Shown here: in pieces, positions 22,389-34,785 of the stretch
Layout of the letters: each line of letters opens with the position of its first letter
Position numbering within the stretch: position 1 is the stretch's first letter
NCBI RefSeq assembly: GCF_030052815.1
Contig: NC_079509.1
Coordinates: 50,644,818-50,708,817 of the forward strand
Origin: Hevea brasiliensis
Lineage: Eukaryota > Streptophyta > Magnoliopsida > Malpighiales > Euphorbiaceae
Length of the DNA: 64,000 nt
Direction: 5' to 3'
Position numbers and translations under genes: made by a program
Notes under the pieces: generated by a model
Told to the model about the DNA's origin: nothing
What the model saw: only the letters and a program-made list of their open reading frames with translations
Database searches by the model: none

Positions 22389-25033
22389 TGTAACACCCCA
22401 AAATTCTAAATTTTATTATTTTATGAGTATTATTGATATTTTAATTTTATTTAAATTTTAAGAAATTATTTGAGATTTTTCGGATTTTAAAAATCGGGTT
22501 CAATTTTTCGAAAATATAAACGTTGATGATTTTTAAAAATTTATTTAAAGACTACGTGGCAAAACTAAAAATATATTTGGAGTCTACGAATTTTTCTGAG
22601 TCTTCTGAAATTTTTTTGAAATTTTTGGACCTCGTTTTCTGTCTCGAGGCAGAGTAAAAATTCAAAATTTTGTATCCCGAATCGAACCGGCCGAATTGAA
22701 CCGGACCGGATCGAACCGGTCGAATCGGACCGGCCTTTTCATTTTCTTCCTTCTTCCTCCCCGTGCGTCCCGACCCCTCTCCATTTCTCTCTCTTTTTCT
22801 CTCTCCTCCCTTCTCCCCTTGTCGCGCCGCCACCTCCCCTGCCACCCCAGCTCGCCGGCGCGCCGCCTCACCCCTCCCCCACGGCCGGCTGCCTCTTGGA
22901 ACGCCGGAAAACGGCTCCTGAAGCAACGCGCACGCGCACGAGAACGTTCGTCTTCCCGGTCAAAATTCAGCCGATCCGGTTACCAATCAGACCGAGTCTT
23001 GTGTCTAAACTCATCTACTCGTCGAGAGCTTTCCATAGACACCAAGAACACCGAAATTCATCGAGCGGTTTGTCCAATTTTTACCCGGGAAGTTTTAGCT
23101 CATTTTGACTTTTGGGCTAGATTTCTCACAAACCGTAAACCCCATGAGAAAGCCGAGAGTACCAGAGCGCTCCACTCGTCGAGAGCTTCGCGGCGACATA
23201 AATTTCGAATTTTTTCGACACTGTTTTTCGGTGGGTCCCACGAAACTTCGCAGTGTTTTTCCGAGCATTAAATGAGCTTAGAAAATTCCATAAAATTTAT
23301 GTACTAACCCCCGTGTTGTGGGCTTCCTGTAGGTATCATCAATTCGCGGAAATTCGATAGTTGTCCGGGTCTGTGAATTTCCAGCTAGACAAACCCATTA
23401 CCGGAAAAGTCTCCGAATTGGACCGAGGTTTTGGCTACCCCCCATTGTCAGACGTCCTGAGCGCGTCCCTGAAGTCAGAATCGGCAAAGGTAAACCCGAA
23501 CCTTGTTTTTTCGTAATTTTCTAGTGCTTAAATAGGATTAAAAATCCATAAAATATTCGTGGTAGCTCAGAAAATTATGATTCTTTTGCAATAGCCTGGT
23601 AATATTGCTAAGGACCGCGGGGCAAAGTTTTAGAATTTTTAGAGCTTGTTTGGGTAGTTTTTGCAAAAATGATCAATTATAAGGACTAAATTGAAATTTT
23701 ACAAATTGTGATGGATGATTGATTTGATGGGCCCAGGAGGGGCTGTGTGATGTGATTGAATTGTGGATATATGAGTTGCGATTATAGAAGTGTGTTTTGA
23801 GCCCTTTTGCAGGTTGGGTAGGTCCTAGGTATAAGGGAGACTTTGCCGGATTTTCGACACGACTTAGGACGTATTTGGTCTTTTCTTGATTTGTATTGAG
23901 TTATTTGTATTAAATAATTGTAATGTAATTGTCAGGTGAGTCGAGACAGCCTTCTTCCTCCGCCCAGCCGCTACAGTGACTGTTGTCAAGTCTGTGAGTA
24001 AAATATTAATTTTAATTATAATTTCATTATTATTATATGTTCAAGCATGCCCATGCATCACTTATATGCATATATCTATGTAGATAAACTTTAGGCATGA
24101 TTTATGTTGCATTCATAACTGTGAAAGTGCCATGTATGTTGTTGTGGTAATTTGGAGCAGTGTGCGTGCGTTGGCGTGCGTGTGGTGTGGTGTGGGCTAT
24201 GGATAGGACGGGAAGACACGTCTTGAGATCTTCGCTGGGACCCGGTCCTTCGGGGTAGACACGGCTTGAGTTCTTTGCTGGGACCCCGATTTGGTTATTA
24301 AGTGGAAGTCAGAAAGTGAGTTCTTACGCCAGTTGGAATTAAGAGAGTTGTATAGGGGGTCAGCTCCCATATATATTATGATTGATATTACCAGGTGCAT
24401 TAGTGCTCCAAATTACCTTTTTGATGTTATGATGTGAAATTATTGCTGGTATTGCATTTCACTCTACAGGGTGCATTAGTTTTAGATAGTTATAGAGATT
24501 ATGGTTAAAATTGATATTTTACTCTCACGAGTGACGCTCACTCCTTTTCAATATTTTTTTCAGGCTACAGGAGGATTTTATTGTGGTTAACTTGCTTTTC
24601 TCCTTCGCAGGTTGTTTATCAATATTTGTATAATTTTATTTACTCCTAGAATTTCTGCATGTGTTAGAAATATTAATTGATTTGGGTCTATAATATAAAT
24701 TGTTATGTGGACCTGTAAAATTACTATATACATGTTTGATGGACTGGATGAGGGAGCTGAGCTCCCATTTATCTTTATGTTGATATGAGTATGTGGAGGG
24801 TGAGCTGAGCTCCCCAATTGATGATATATTTTGTTTACAGGTCGGGTGAGTCAAAAACTCCCCGTTGAAAGGTCCACCTTATGGCCGGACTCTGTCCGGT
24901 TGATTTCTTGATATTGGGCCCAAATGGGCCTTAGAGTTGGATTAATGAATAATTAGGCTTACTACGAGCCTCGGGGGCTTTAGGCTGGCCCAGTCCTAGT
25001 CTTTGAGTCAGGCCCATAGGTTGGGTCGTGACA
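22389..25033 (+). repeat. E2 5' LTR
   Basis: This 2,645-bp LTR starts TGTAACACCCC and ends GTCGTGACA. The same internal landmarks as in E1 occur: the ACCGG-rich block near 22685-22735, the CT-rich stretch near 22740-22815, GACACG...TTGAG repeats near 24214-24270 and the GAGCTGAGCTC near-palindromes near 24750-24812. Confidence 0.95.
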
Positions 25034-25037
25034 AATG

Positions 25038-25049
25038 TGGTATCAGAGC
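25038..25049 (+). other. E2 primer-binding site (tRNA-iMet)
   Basis: TGGTATCAGAGC lies 4 bp after the LTR, identical to E1. Confidence 0.95.
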
Positions 25050-25259
25050 TTAGGCTCCAGATTCTTAGGGATTGTTTGTCTAAAGTGTTGGGAAGAGTCT
25101 ACTAGGAGTCACATGCGGAAAATAGGGTCCACATTCGTCTTGCATTGTCATCTTTGCTTCTAGTTTCTGCTTTATATATTGTGTGTAAACATGAGTCTAT
25201 AGAGCTTTGTAATGTGCAGTTTTGAATTTTATGGGCTAATGCTGCTGAATTTTAGGAAA

Positions 25260-26590
25260 ATGCGTAGAAGTAGGAGAGCTGCCACTGCACCAGAACCAGA
25301 TGTGCCTGATGAGGTGTCAGCACAGGATGAGGCGCCTGCCCCGAGGAGGCGGGGTAGGAGGCCTAGAGCTGCTCAAGTAGAAGAAGCGGTACCACCGATT
25401 CGAGATTAGTCTTTTATGGCACGGTCCCATGGACCCCATGGCGACTACTCTAGTGGGTTGCAGAAAAACATCGACATGATGGCGCGATATATGGTCCACC
25501 CTCCATAGCGTGATGATCCACCGCACCAAGAGGAACCTTACAAGCAGATCATAAATTTCAAGAAGTTGGTGCACAGTACTTATGATGTGTCGGATGATGC
25601 ATATCGGTTTTGGATTCTGATGACAGGCGAAAGCAGTGCGATTGGGATATAAGACTTATAGAGTGTATGCTGTATGTCATGTGGCCTATGCCTAGACAAT
25701 GGATGAATGACTTCATATTACATCGGATTGATGTTTTGTCCTGTACTCAGTTTGTGGAATTGTTCATCAATCGGTTTGTGCCAGAAAGCTTGAGGATCAA
25801 AGCGGTGGGCCTTTGAGGCCTTAAGGAGAATGGCAGTGCAGTAGATGAGTATGCTCTGAGAATTTCGGAGTTGGCGGTATGCCCCTACAGTATATCTGAA
25901 ACTATGAAGGTGAAGAGATTCCTAAAGAAATTTGGGCGGGAGGTATGCAAACCTGGCCATGATGTCGGATCGATCTTTTGATGTAGTAGTTGATCGAGCA
26001 GACAGATAGAGATTAGCTATCTTTGTGGATGGCAATGGAAGAGCAAAGAAAAACAAAGCGAGGGTTCTTGGTGTTCCCCACATGGGTACTACGGATAGTG
26101 GTGGCCAAACTAATTCTGAGGAAGAAGCGAGAATAAGAGAAGTGGTTTTAGACACAAATCCCGAGGGTTCGGACCGAGTGCGGATCCAGCGGTGGTCACG
26201 ATTCGAGTATAGCGATTAGGTGCAGTTGAGATCTTCCTTGGCACCTTGTGCAGTGTGGAAGAGAACATTCGGGACCTTGTATGATGGGTTGAGTATGCTT
26301 GGTGTAGCCAACGAGTCACTTTGCTGAGAATGCCCGTGTTGGTGAGCCACGGATAAGTCACGAGGTTCTATTGCAAATGTTCCTCGTCGATTGTATCCAG
26401 TGCTTCGGCATGGCGACGATCGATTCGGTACTTGAGGGCCGAGGACAAGAGGGCGTGGATTTGGAGGCGGTCGGGAGGTAGAAGTCAATATCAAGGTTCT
26501 GCCACTCAGGGTAGGGGTCAAGCTCGGGTTTTCACCCTGACCCACCAGGATGCTCAGGCTTCCAATGCAGTTGTGGCAGGTATTCTACTA
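25260..26590 (+). pseudogene. gag: E2 gag (frame-broken)
   Basis: The start ATG at 25260 gives MRRSRRAATAPEPDVPDEV, as in E1. The frame breaks near 25390, in a stretch that E1 reads as EEQPTPVQEQSF. There, four CAG triplets of E1 are replaced by CGG, CGA, CGA and TAG-like forms. The gag core is recognisable around 25560-25920 (YRFWIL...RLIECM...QFVELFINRFVPESLR). Zinc-knuckle remnants lie at about 26235-26345. The end is a Gly/Arg/Gln-rich tail and [18 protein letters not shown] (about 26530-26590), leading without a stop into protease. It is a homologue of the E1 and E3 gag and is probably non-functional as written. Confidence 0.85.
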
Positions 26591-27680
26591 GTCTGTTCCT
26601 ATGAGGCTCGTGTTTTGATAGATCCGGGTGCTACGCACTCATTTGTCTCCCCTGTGTTTGCCATGAGATTGGGTAGAAACCCTACAACTTTAGAATGCCC
26701 TTTGTCGGTAGCTACCCCACTTAGTGACAACATAGATGTAGATATGGTTTTTCCGGGTAGCCCAGTAGTAGTGGATGGAAAGATTCTCCCAGCAGACTTG
26801 GTTCCTCTACCAGTAATGGATTTCGATGTAATCTTGGGGATGGATTGGTTGGCAACTCATTATGCCACTTTAGACTGCAGGAACAAAAAGGTGTATTTCC
26901 ACATACCCGGTGTGGAAGAGTTTAGCTTCGATGGTGACAGGAGCGTGGCTCCATATAACTTGGTGTCAGCAATTAGTGCTAGAAAAATGTTGAGGCGTGG
27001 ATGTCAAGGGTATTTGGCATTGGTGAGAGATACCTCTGTAGAAGGTGTCAACATGGAAAATGTTCCTGTTGTCAGAGAATTCATGGATGTCTTCCCTGAA
27101 GAGCTTCCAGGGTTGCCACCGGAACGGGAAATAGAGTTCTACATTGATATTGTGTCAGGTACAAACCCCATATCAATGCCGCCTTACAGGATGGCGCCAG
27201 CAGAATTGAAAAAGCTAAAGGAGCAACTACAGGAGCTTTTGGACAAGGGTTTTATACGTCCGAGCACTTCACCACAGGGTGCTCTGTTCTATTTGTGAGA
27301 AAGAAGGATGGGTCATTGAGGTTGTGTATTGACTATAGGCAATTTGAACAAGGTGACTGTGAAGAACAAGTATCCACTTCCTCGGATCGACGATATGTTT
27401 GATCAGCTCCAAGGGGCTAGATTCTTTTCCAAGATAGACCTGCGATCAGGCTACCATCAGTTGAGAATCAGGAATGAGGACGTGTCAAAAACGGCATTCA
27501 AGACAAGATATGGTCATTATGAGTTCTTGGTGATGTCTTTTGGACTCACTAATGCACCAGCAGCCTTCATGGACTTGATGAACAGGGTGTTCAAGCCATT
27601 TTTGGACCGTTTTTTCATCGTATTCATAGATGACATTTTGGTATACTCTCGGACAGAGGAAGAACACGTGTGACACTTGA
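26591..27680 (+). pseudogene. pol: E2 pol: protease and reverse transcriptase
   Basis: Protease opens with [20 protein letters not shown] (about 26610) and carries the same Asp-Pro-Gly active-site variant as E1. [20 protein letters not shown] follows. RT starts near 27180 ([20 protein letters not shown]). The frame slips at about 27280-27290, where E1 has CCCTGGGGTGCTCCTG and E2 lacks bases at both CCTG sites, and again near 27343. RT then resumes with [36 protein letters not shown] and the catalytic FIDDILVYS (about 27627). The TGA at 27671-27673 falls where the family has TGGCACTTG. The region covers the polymerase fingers and palm. Confidence 0.9.
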
Positions 27681-28409
27681 GGATGGTGTTGCGGACTTTG
27701 AGGAGCACCGGTATATGCCAAATTTTCAAAATGTGAATTTTGGCTAGAAAGCATCTCATTCTTGGGACACGTGGTTTCTAGTGGCGGCATTCAAGTGGAT
27801 CCCAAGAAAATTGAAGTATGGCGATTGGCTTAGGCCTACAACGATCAACGAGGTCACGAAGTTTTACGTGTCTATTTGGCTACTATAGGCGTTTTGTGCA
27901 AGATTTTTCCAGGATAGCGGCTCCCCTAACTAAGTTAACTCGGAAGAATGTTCCATTCATTTGGACAGATGACTGTGAGAAGAGCTTCCAGAAGCTTAAG
28001 GAGTGTCTAACCACCACCCCTGTGTTGACACTACCTATAGATGGTGAAGGATACACCGTGTACTGTGACGCCTCCAGAGTTGGCCTACGGTGTATTTTGA
28101 TGCAGAATGGAAAAGTAGTGGCTTATGCTTTAAGACAGCTGAAGAGGCATGAACAGAACTACCCCACCCATGATTTGGAAATGGCGGCTGTAGTCTTTGC
28201 ACTAAAAATCTGGAGACACTACCTGTATGGTGAAGTGTGCGAGATATACACCGACCACAAGAGTTTGAAGTACATCTTCCAATAGAGGGATTTAAACTTG
28301 AGACAGAGGAGATGGATGGAGCTTCTGAAAGATTATGATTGCACTATCGGTACCACCTGGGAAAGCCAATGTAATGCGGATGCTTTGAGCGAGAAAATCT
28401 TACAGCGAT
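27681..28409 (+). pseudogene. pol: E2 pol: RT connection and RNase H
   Basis: The connection and RNase H read in one frame from about 27850 to 28285 ([52 protein letters not shown]). A premature TAG at 28283-28285 stands where E1 has CAG, a C-to-T change of the kind expected from deamination of methylated cytosine. Beyond it, 28286-28409 matches the RNase H end but has indels at four CAG/CTG positions. The catalytic residues seen in E1 are conserved. Confidence 0.88.
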
Positions 28410-29480
28410 TTGGCGCACATTTCAGTAGAGAAAAGACCGTTGATTCGGGAAGTACATGAGTTAATGGATCAAGGTTTAATCCTAGATCTTTCTGATGAGG
28501 GGGTATTATTGGCTCATTTTTCAGTGAGGCCAGACTTGCGAGACAGAGTTAGAGTTTCCCAGCACAGAGACCAACAATTGATGAAAATCATAGAAAGAGT
28601 ACGACAAGGTGAAGGTGGTGAGTTTGGATTTGCCAATGATGGCGCCCTAGTGCAAGGTTCTAGGATATGTGTACCTGATGTGGACAATCTCAGAGATGAA
28701 ATCATGCGAGAGGCACACTATACATTGTACAGTGTCCACCCAGGCTCCACCAAGATGTACCATGATGTGAAGGATAGCTATTGGTGGAATGGCATGAAGA
28801 GAGATATAGCAGACTTTGTGTCCAAGTACTTGACTTGTCAGAAGGTAAAGTTTGAACATCAGAGACCGTCAGGGAAGCTGCAAGAGCTCCCTATCCCAGA
28901 ATGGAAGTGGGAAATGATTATTATGGATTTTGTGACTAGGTTGCCTCGTAACATGCGAGGATATGATTCGATATGGGTAATTGTAGACCGCCTAACCAAA
29001 TCAGCTCACTTCTTGCCTGTGAAGACTACATATTACATTTGCCTGATGCGCTCGACTCTACATTAGAAATAGTCGATTGCATGGAGTTTCGGCTTCCATA
29101 ATATCGGCAGAGGGCTGATTCACTTCTCAATTTTGGAGAAAGTTGCAGGAGGCACTTGGCACATAGTTGAACTTCAGTACGGCTTTCCACCCTCAGACAG
29201 ACGGACAATCCGAAAGGACAATCCAAACACTGGAAGACATGCTTCGCATGAGTGTTTTGGATTTTGGAGGTCAATGGGATGATCAGCTAGCTTTGGTGGA
29301 GTTTGCCTACAACAATAGTTACCATTCGATAGGGATGGCACCCTATGAGGCACTATATGGGAGAAAGTGTAGGTCTCCTCTGTGTTGGACGGAAATGGGA
29401 GAAGCGAAAGTGCATGATGTAGACCTAGTGTAGTACACTTCAGAGATAGTTCCTTTAATCGAGGAGCGATTGAAAGCTTG
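28410..29480 (+). pseudogene. pol: E2 pol: integrase
   Basis: An open stretch of 218 codons (28410-29066) has the HHCC zinc finger (HYTLYSVHPGSTKMYHDVKD...YLTCQK) and the first catalytic Asp (IMDFVTRLPRN). The first Cys of CLTC is changed to Tyr here (G to A), which would damage zinc binding. After a break at 29040-29170, the core resumes with FHPQTDGQSERTIQTLEDML...FAYNNSYHS...YEALYGRKCRSPLCW (29167-29433), which holds the catalytic Glu of the DDE triad. It then runs into the linker DVDLV and a TAG at 29431-29433. Confidence 0.88.
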
Positions 29481-29944
29481 ACTTTCGATGGCGGAAGAGT
29501 TATGCGGACCCGGGCGGAGGATGTGGAGTTTGCGATGGCGACTATGTATTCTGAAGGTTTCTCCGATGAAAGGAGTCATGAGATTTGGAAAGAAGGGCAA
29601 GTTGGCACCTCGGTATATTGGACCTTTTGAGGTTCTTGATAGAGTTAGGCGATTGCCTACAGGTTGGACCTACCACCCAACCTTTCTCATGTTCATCCAT
29701 GTTTCACATCTCCATGCTCGGAAATACATTCGGATCCTTCTCATGTACTACGGATAATAGAGTAAAGAAAATTTGACATTTGAGGAGCAACTTTGTAGCC
29801 ATAGTGGACTACCAAGTGAGACAGCTAAGATCAAAACAGATCCCTATGGTTAAGGTTTTGTGGAGGAGCCAGTCGGTGGAAGAGTGTACCTGGGAGTCAG
29901 AACGGGACATGCGTAGCAAGTACCCTTATCTGTTCAATGTGTAA
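29481..29944 (+). pseudogene. pol: E2 pol: integrase C-terminus and chromodomain-like tail
   Basis: VSPMKGVMRFGKKGKLAPRY, GPFEVLDRV (29560-29650) and a chromodomain-like tail ending KYPYLFNV with TAA at 29942-29944. Frame changes occur near 29650 and 29745-29765. Its role is as described for E1: it is thought to steer integration toward chromatin marks. Confidence 0.8.
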
Positions 29945-29993
29945 TCTTGTACTTTATTCTACCTTGTGTAAAATTTGAGGATGAATTTTCTGT

Positions 29994-30006
29994 AAGGGGG
30001 GAAGAA
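29994..30006 (+). other. E2 polypurine tract
   Basis: AAGGGGGGAAGAA directly precedes the 3' LTR. Confidence 0.92.
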
Positions 30007-32635
30007 TGTAACACCCCAAAATTTTAAATTTTATTATTTTATGAGTATTATTGATATTTTAATTTTATTTAAATTTTAAGGAATTATTTGAGATTTTTCG
30101 GATTTTAAAAATCGGGTTCGATTTTCCGAAAATATAAACTTTGATGATTTTTAAAAATTTATTTAAAGACCACGTGACAAAACTAAAAATATATTTGGAG
30201 TCTACGAATTTTTCTGAGTTTTCTAGAATTTTTTAGGAATTTTGGGCCTCGTTTTTTATCCCAAGGCAGAGTAAAAATTCAAAATTTTGCATCCTAAATC
30301 GAACCGGTCGAATCAAACCGGATTGGATCGGACCGGTCGAATCGGACCGGCCTTTTCTTTTTCTTCCTTCTTCCTCCCCGCGCGTCCCGACCCCTCTCCC
30401 TTTCTCTCTCTTTTTCTCTCTCCTCCCTCCTCCCCTTGCCGCGCCGCCACCTCCCCTGCCACCCCAGCTCGTCGTGCGCCTCACCCCCTCCCCACGGTCG
30501 TGCGCACAGGCCGCAAAACGGCTCTGAGCGGCGCATGCGCGCCCGACCGTTCATCTTCCCGACCAAAATTCGGCCGATCCGGCCACCAATCGGACCGGGT
30601 CTTGTGTCTAAACTCATCTACTCGTCGAGACCTTTCCATAGACACCAAGAACACCAAAATCCATCGAGCGGTTTGTCCAATTTTTGCCCGGGAAGTTTTA
30701 GCCCATTTTGACTTTTAGGCTAGATTTCTCACAAACCGTAAACCTCACGAGAAAACCGAGAGTACCAGAGCGCTCCACTCGTCGAGAGCTTCGCGGCAAC
30801 ATAAATTTTGAATTTTTCCGACACTATTTTTCGGTGGGTCCCACGGAACTTCACAGTGTTTTTCTAAGCATTAAATGAGCTTAGAAAATTTCGTAAAATT
30901 TATGTACTAACCCCCGTGTTGTGGGCTTCGTGTAGGTATCCTCAATTCGCGGAAATTCGACGATTGTCAGATGCAGTGAATTTCTAGCAGACCAGTTCTT
31001 GGAAAAGTCTCCGAATTGGACCGAGGTTTTGGCTACCCCCCCCATTGTCAGATGTCCCGAGCGCGTCCCTGAAGTCGGAATCGGCAAAGGTAAACCCGAA
31101 CCTTATTTTTTCGTAATTTTCTAGTACTTAAATAGGATTAAAAATCCGTAAAATATTCGTGGTAGCTCAGAAAATTATGATTCTTTTTGCAATAGCCTAG
31201 TAATATTGCTAAGGACCGCGGGGCAAAGTTTTAGAATTTTTAGAGCTTGTTTGGGTAGTTTTTGCAAAAATGATCAATTATAAGGACTAAATTGAAATTT
31301 TACATATTGTGATGGATGGTGATTTGATGGGCCCAGGAGTTGCTGTGTGATGTGATTGAATTGTGGATATATGAGTTGCAAATATAGAAGTGTGTTTTGA
31401 GCCCTTTTGCAGGTTGGGTAGGTCCTAGGTATAGGGGAGACTCTGCTGGATTTTCGGCACGACTTAGGACGTATTTAGTCTTTTCTTGATTTTTATTGAG
31501 TCATTTGTATTAAATAATTGTAATGTAATTGTTAGGTGAGCCGGGACAGCCTTCTTCCTCCGCCCAACCGCCACAGTGACCGTTGTCAAGTCTGTGAGTA
31601 AAATATTAATTTTAATTGTAATTTCACTATTATTATATGTTCAAGCATGCCCATGCATCACTTATATGCATATATCTATGTAGATAAACTTTAGGCACGA
31701 TTTATGTTGCATTCATAACTGTGAAAGTGCCATGTATGTTGTTGTGGTAATTTGGAGCAGTGTGCGTGCGTTGGCGTGCGTGTGATGTGGTGTGGACTAT
31801 GGATAGGACGGGTAGACACGGCTTGAGATCTTCGCTGGGACCCGGTCCTTCGGGGTAGACACGGCTTGAGTTCTTCGCTGGGACCCCGATTTGGTTATTA
31901 AGTGGAAGTCCGAGCTGAGTTCTTCGCTGGCACAGTTGGAATTAAGAGAGCTGTATAGGGGATCAGCTCCCATATATATTATGATTGATATTACTGGGTG
32001 CGTGAGTGCTCCAAATTACCTTTTTGATGTTATGATGTGAAATTATTGCTGGTGTTGCATTTCACTCTACAGGGTGCATTAGTTTTAGATAGTTATAGAG
32101 ATTATGGTTAAAATTGATATTTTACTCTCTAAGTCGAACGCTCACTCCTGTTCAATATTTTTTCAGGCTACAGGAGGATTTTATTGTGGTTAACCTGCTT
32201 TTCTCCTTCGCAGGTTGTTTATCAATATTTGTGTAATTTTATTTACTCCTAGAATTTCCGCATGTGTTAGAAATATTAATTGATTCGGGTCTGTAATATA
32301 AATTGTTATGTGGACCTGTAAAATTACTATATGCGTGTTTGATAGACTGGATGAGGGAGCTGAGCTCCCATTTATCTTTATGTTGATATGAGTATGTGGA
32401 GGGTGAGCTGAGCTCCCCAATTGATGATATATTTTTTTTACAGGTCGGGTGAGTCAAAAACTCTCCGTTGAAAGGTTCACCTTATGGCCAGACTCCGTCC
32501 GGTTGATTTCTTGATATTGGGCCCAAATGGGCCTTAGAGTTGGATTAATGAATAATTAGGCTTACTACGGGCCTCAGGGGCTTTAGGCTGGCCCAGGTCC
32601 TGATGCCGGTCCGGCCCATAGGTTGGGTCGTGACA
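30007..32635 (+). repeat. E2 3' LTR
   Basis: This 2,629-bp LTR is followed by the TSD ACTAT. Two clear direct copies of GACACGGCTTGAG lie 43 bp apart (31815 and 31858), and a third degenerate unit is near 31912. Confidence 0.95.
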
Positions 32636-32640
32636 ACTAT

Positions 32641-33740
32641 CTTAAGATTTTTTAAAATTAAATATATTAAAAAGAAACATAAAAATTTATGATTGTATAT
32701 CATCAATTTTGAAGGTTCTCTTACCAACCCTTTTCTTTTCTTGCCTTGGATCTGGTTGTTGTCCTTTATCAAGTTGGCCCCAATTCTGCCATTAGATTTC
32801 AAGCCATGTGGATGAGAATCCTTTTAAAGCGACATTAAAATTATTAAAGGTAATCTATCCAATATATTCAAAATTCAATTAAGAAATGGAAATTATTAAG
32901 TGCACTTGTGCTAATTGTGTAAATGAATTTTCAACCACTGGATCAAGTGAAAGATCTTGATTTCTTGATGAGAATCAATTTCACATGCTATTGAGAAAAC
33001 AACTTAAAAATCAATATCTTGATCCCTCAAGTCCCCAAAAAGCAAAAGCTGTGTCTGTCCATGATGATACATCATTGGCATAAATCACTTCCAAAGTCTA
33101 TAACAAGAAGGATTAAAGGAAGAATTAAGGTTTATATAATAAGTCTAAAAATAAATCATTAACATCTTTGATATAATCCTGTTATATGCTCTGTTCCTCC
33201 ATTGACGTATTGTGATTTTATAGTCTTCTATAGATACCAAAAGTTAAAAAAAAAAATCAATTATTATTAAAAAAATTATTGTTTTGAAGAGAAATTTTTA
33301 ATTATTTATATTTTTTTTCTCTAATATTGCATATTTTGGGTAGTGACACCTACTTCTTACATATTTCACATTACTTAGACATCAAACTTGTCAATAATAT
33401 CATAATACATTGGATAATAGAACCAACCAACCACTTATTATATTTTTCATAGGCAGATTGATTAACAATTTATTTCAAATATAATATACACACATGGAAT
33501 ATTTAGTTGATATATTGCGGAGTCTTGGAACATCCATTTTTATTTGAAAATTCTTTTGACTCTCAAAGCCTGAACAAGAATAAGCATTAACATATACATA
33601 TTTATAAGTCTAATTTATAGCCACCTTTAACAATATTCTAATTTATCCTCTCATAATACATAGCCTCAATAAGTTGTTCACATGATCTAAAAACTCATAT
33701 CATTTCATTGCCAAAGTAGAACGTAATGTAATTGTAAATA
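32641..33740. other. Spacer without a recognisable gene
   Basis: AT-rich sequence with no supported gene. A short minus-strand open stretch near 32690-32800 (NGRIGANLIKDNNQIQGKKRKGLV) looks less random than its surroundings and could be an exon fragment, but no splice sites or homologue could be assigned. Confidence 0.3.
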
Positions 33741-33749
33741 TGTATATAA

Positions 33750-34345
33750 CATATTTGATTACCTTGTTTGATAGTAAAAACAAAAAATTAATGTAGTGGA
33801 ATAATAATTATATAATATAATTAATTATATTTAAAGTAATATATTAATCATTATGTACAAAAATATATATAATTATGATTACTTCTTTTATTTTTTTTAT
33901 TTATTGTCAATACTATTACTACTATCACTACTTCGCTATAACTATAACTGCTACTGCCATCACTACTTCCATCCTATCACTACTACCACCATTATTATCA
34001 CTATTTAGTTATAACCATTGCTATCACCACTACCACCATTGATTACCAATATCACTACTTAGCCATTGCTCCATCTACACTATCATGTTATTATCACTAC
34101 AACTACCTCCCCTTGTCACCATTATCATTTGACAACCAATCACTGCAATCATTACCATTTATTATTAACACTATAAATAAATTAAATATTAAAATCAAAA
34201 TTATCATTATATTATACTATTTATATTTTTATTTTTCAATCAAATATAGGAATGTAATGACAATTATATTACATGATATTATAACTTCGATTGTATTACA
34301 TAAATAATTATTATTATATTATATTATGCTCTACCAAATGTAACT
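33750..34345. mobile_element. Possible MITE with ACT/ACC-rich microsatellite-like core
   Basis: The flanks look like inverted repeats. CTTGTTTGATAGT with GGAATAATAATTATATAAT at the left corresponds loosely to the reverse of TTATTATTATATTATATTATGCTCTACCAAATG at the right. The centre (about 33906-34130) is a degenerate run of ACT, ACC and ATC triplets (CTATCACTACTACCACC and similar). Target duplications were not found. Confidence 0.35.
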
Positions 34346-34785
34346 ATAACTTTAAATCATTGAATATAACTAGAGGAAACTAAACAACACCCGATCAATA
34401 ATCCAAATAAATTCAAGTGTGAGCACAACCATCCTTTAGAGAGCATAACATCTCTTATTAATTTGGAAAGTGCAACATCTCCTTGTCTTTTATTAAGGAG
34501 AACATCATCCAAAGACTTTTTTTCTCTTTTTATTCTTTTCATTTTCATTAGTTTCTAATCATTTAATTATAATTTTAAATTTCTTCTTGGTTCAATTGGC
34601 TTCAATTATAAGTTAAAACTTGACATCTTAGTTTTGGAGATGAATCCAACACCATTGAACTAAAGCTCATGATGGTATAACTCTAGATTTAATAGAAATA
34701 GAGTAGAAATTTTATATATTTTGTTTCTAATTAAAAAAAAAATATTAAACCGATTTGAATTAGAAATGGATTCTTGTCCATTTCT

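Larger units (their letters stand above)
22389..32635 (+). mobile_element. E2: full-length Ty3/gypsy Tekay/Del-type chromovirus
   Basis: This element of 10,247 bp is the same family as E1 but a distinct subfamily: its LTR start contains extra bases and has TTTTATGAGTATTATTGA where E1 has TTTATGAGTATTTTTGG. The TSD ACTAT lies at 22384-22388 and 32636-32640. The domain order is the same as in E1. Pol keeps longer open stretches than in E1, but it has frame slips, for example near 27285-27290, and a CAG-to-TAG stop in RNase H at 28283. It is not autonomous as written. Confidence 0.95.

Noticed and set aside
33906..34130. ACT/ACC/ATC triplet run as a CRISPR-like or coding repeat
   Set aside because: Degenerate microsatellite with no regular spacer structure and no long open frame; the host is a plant.
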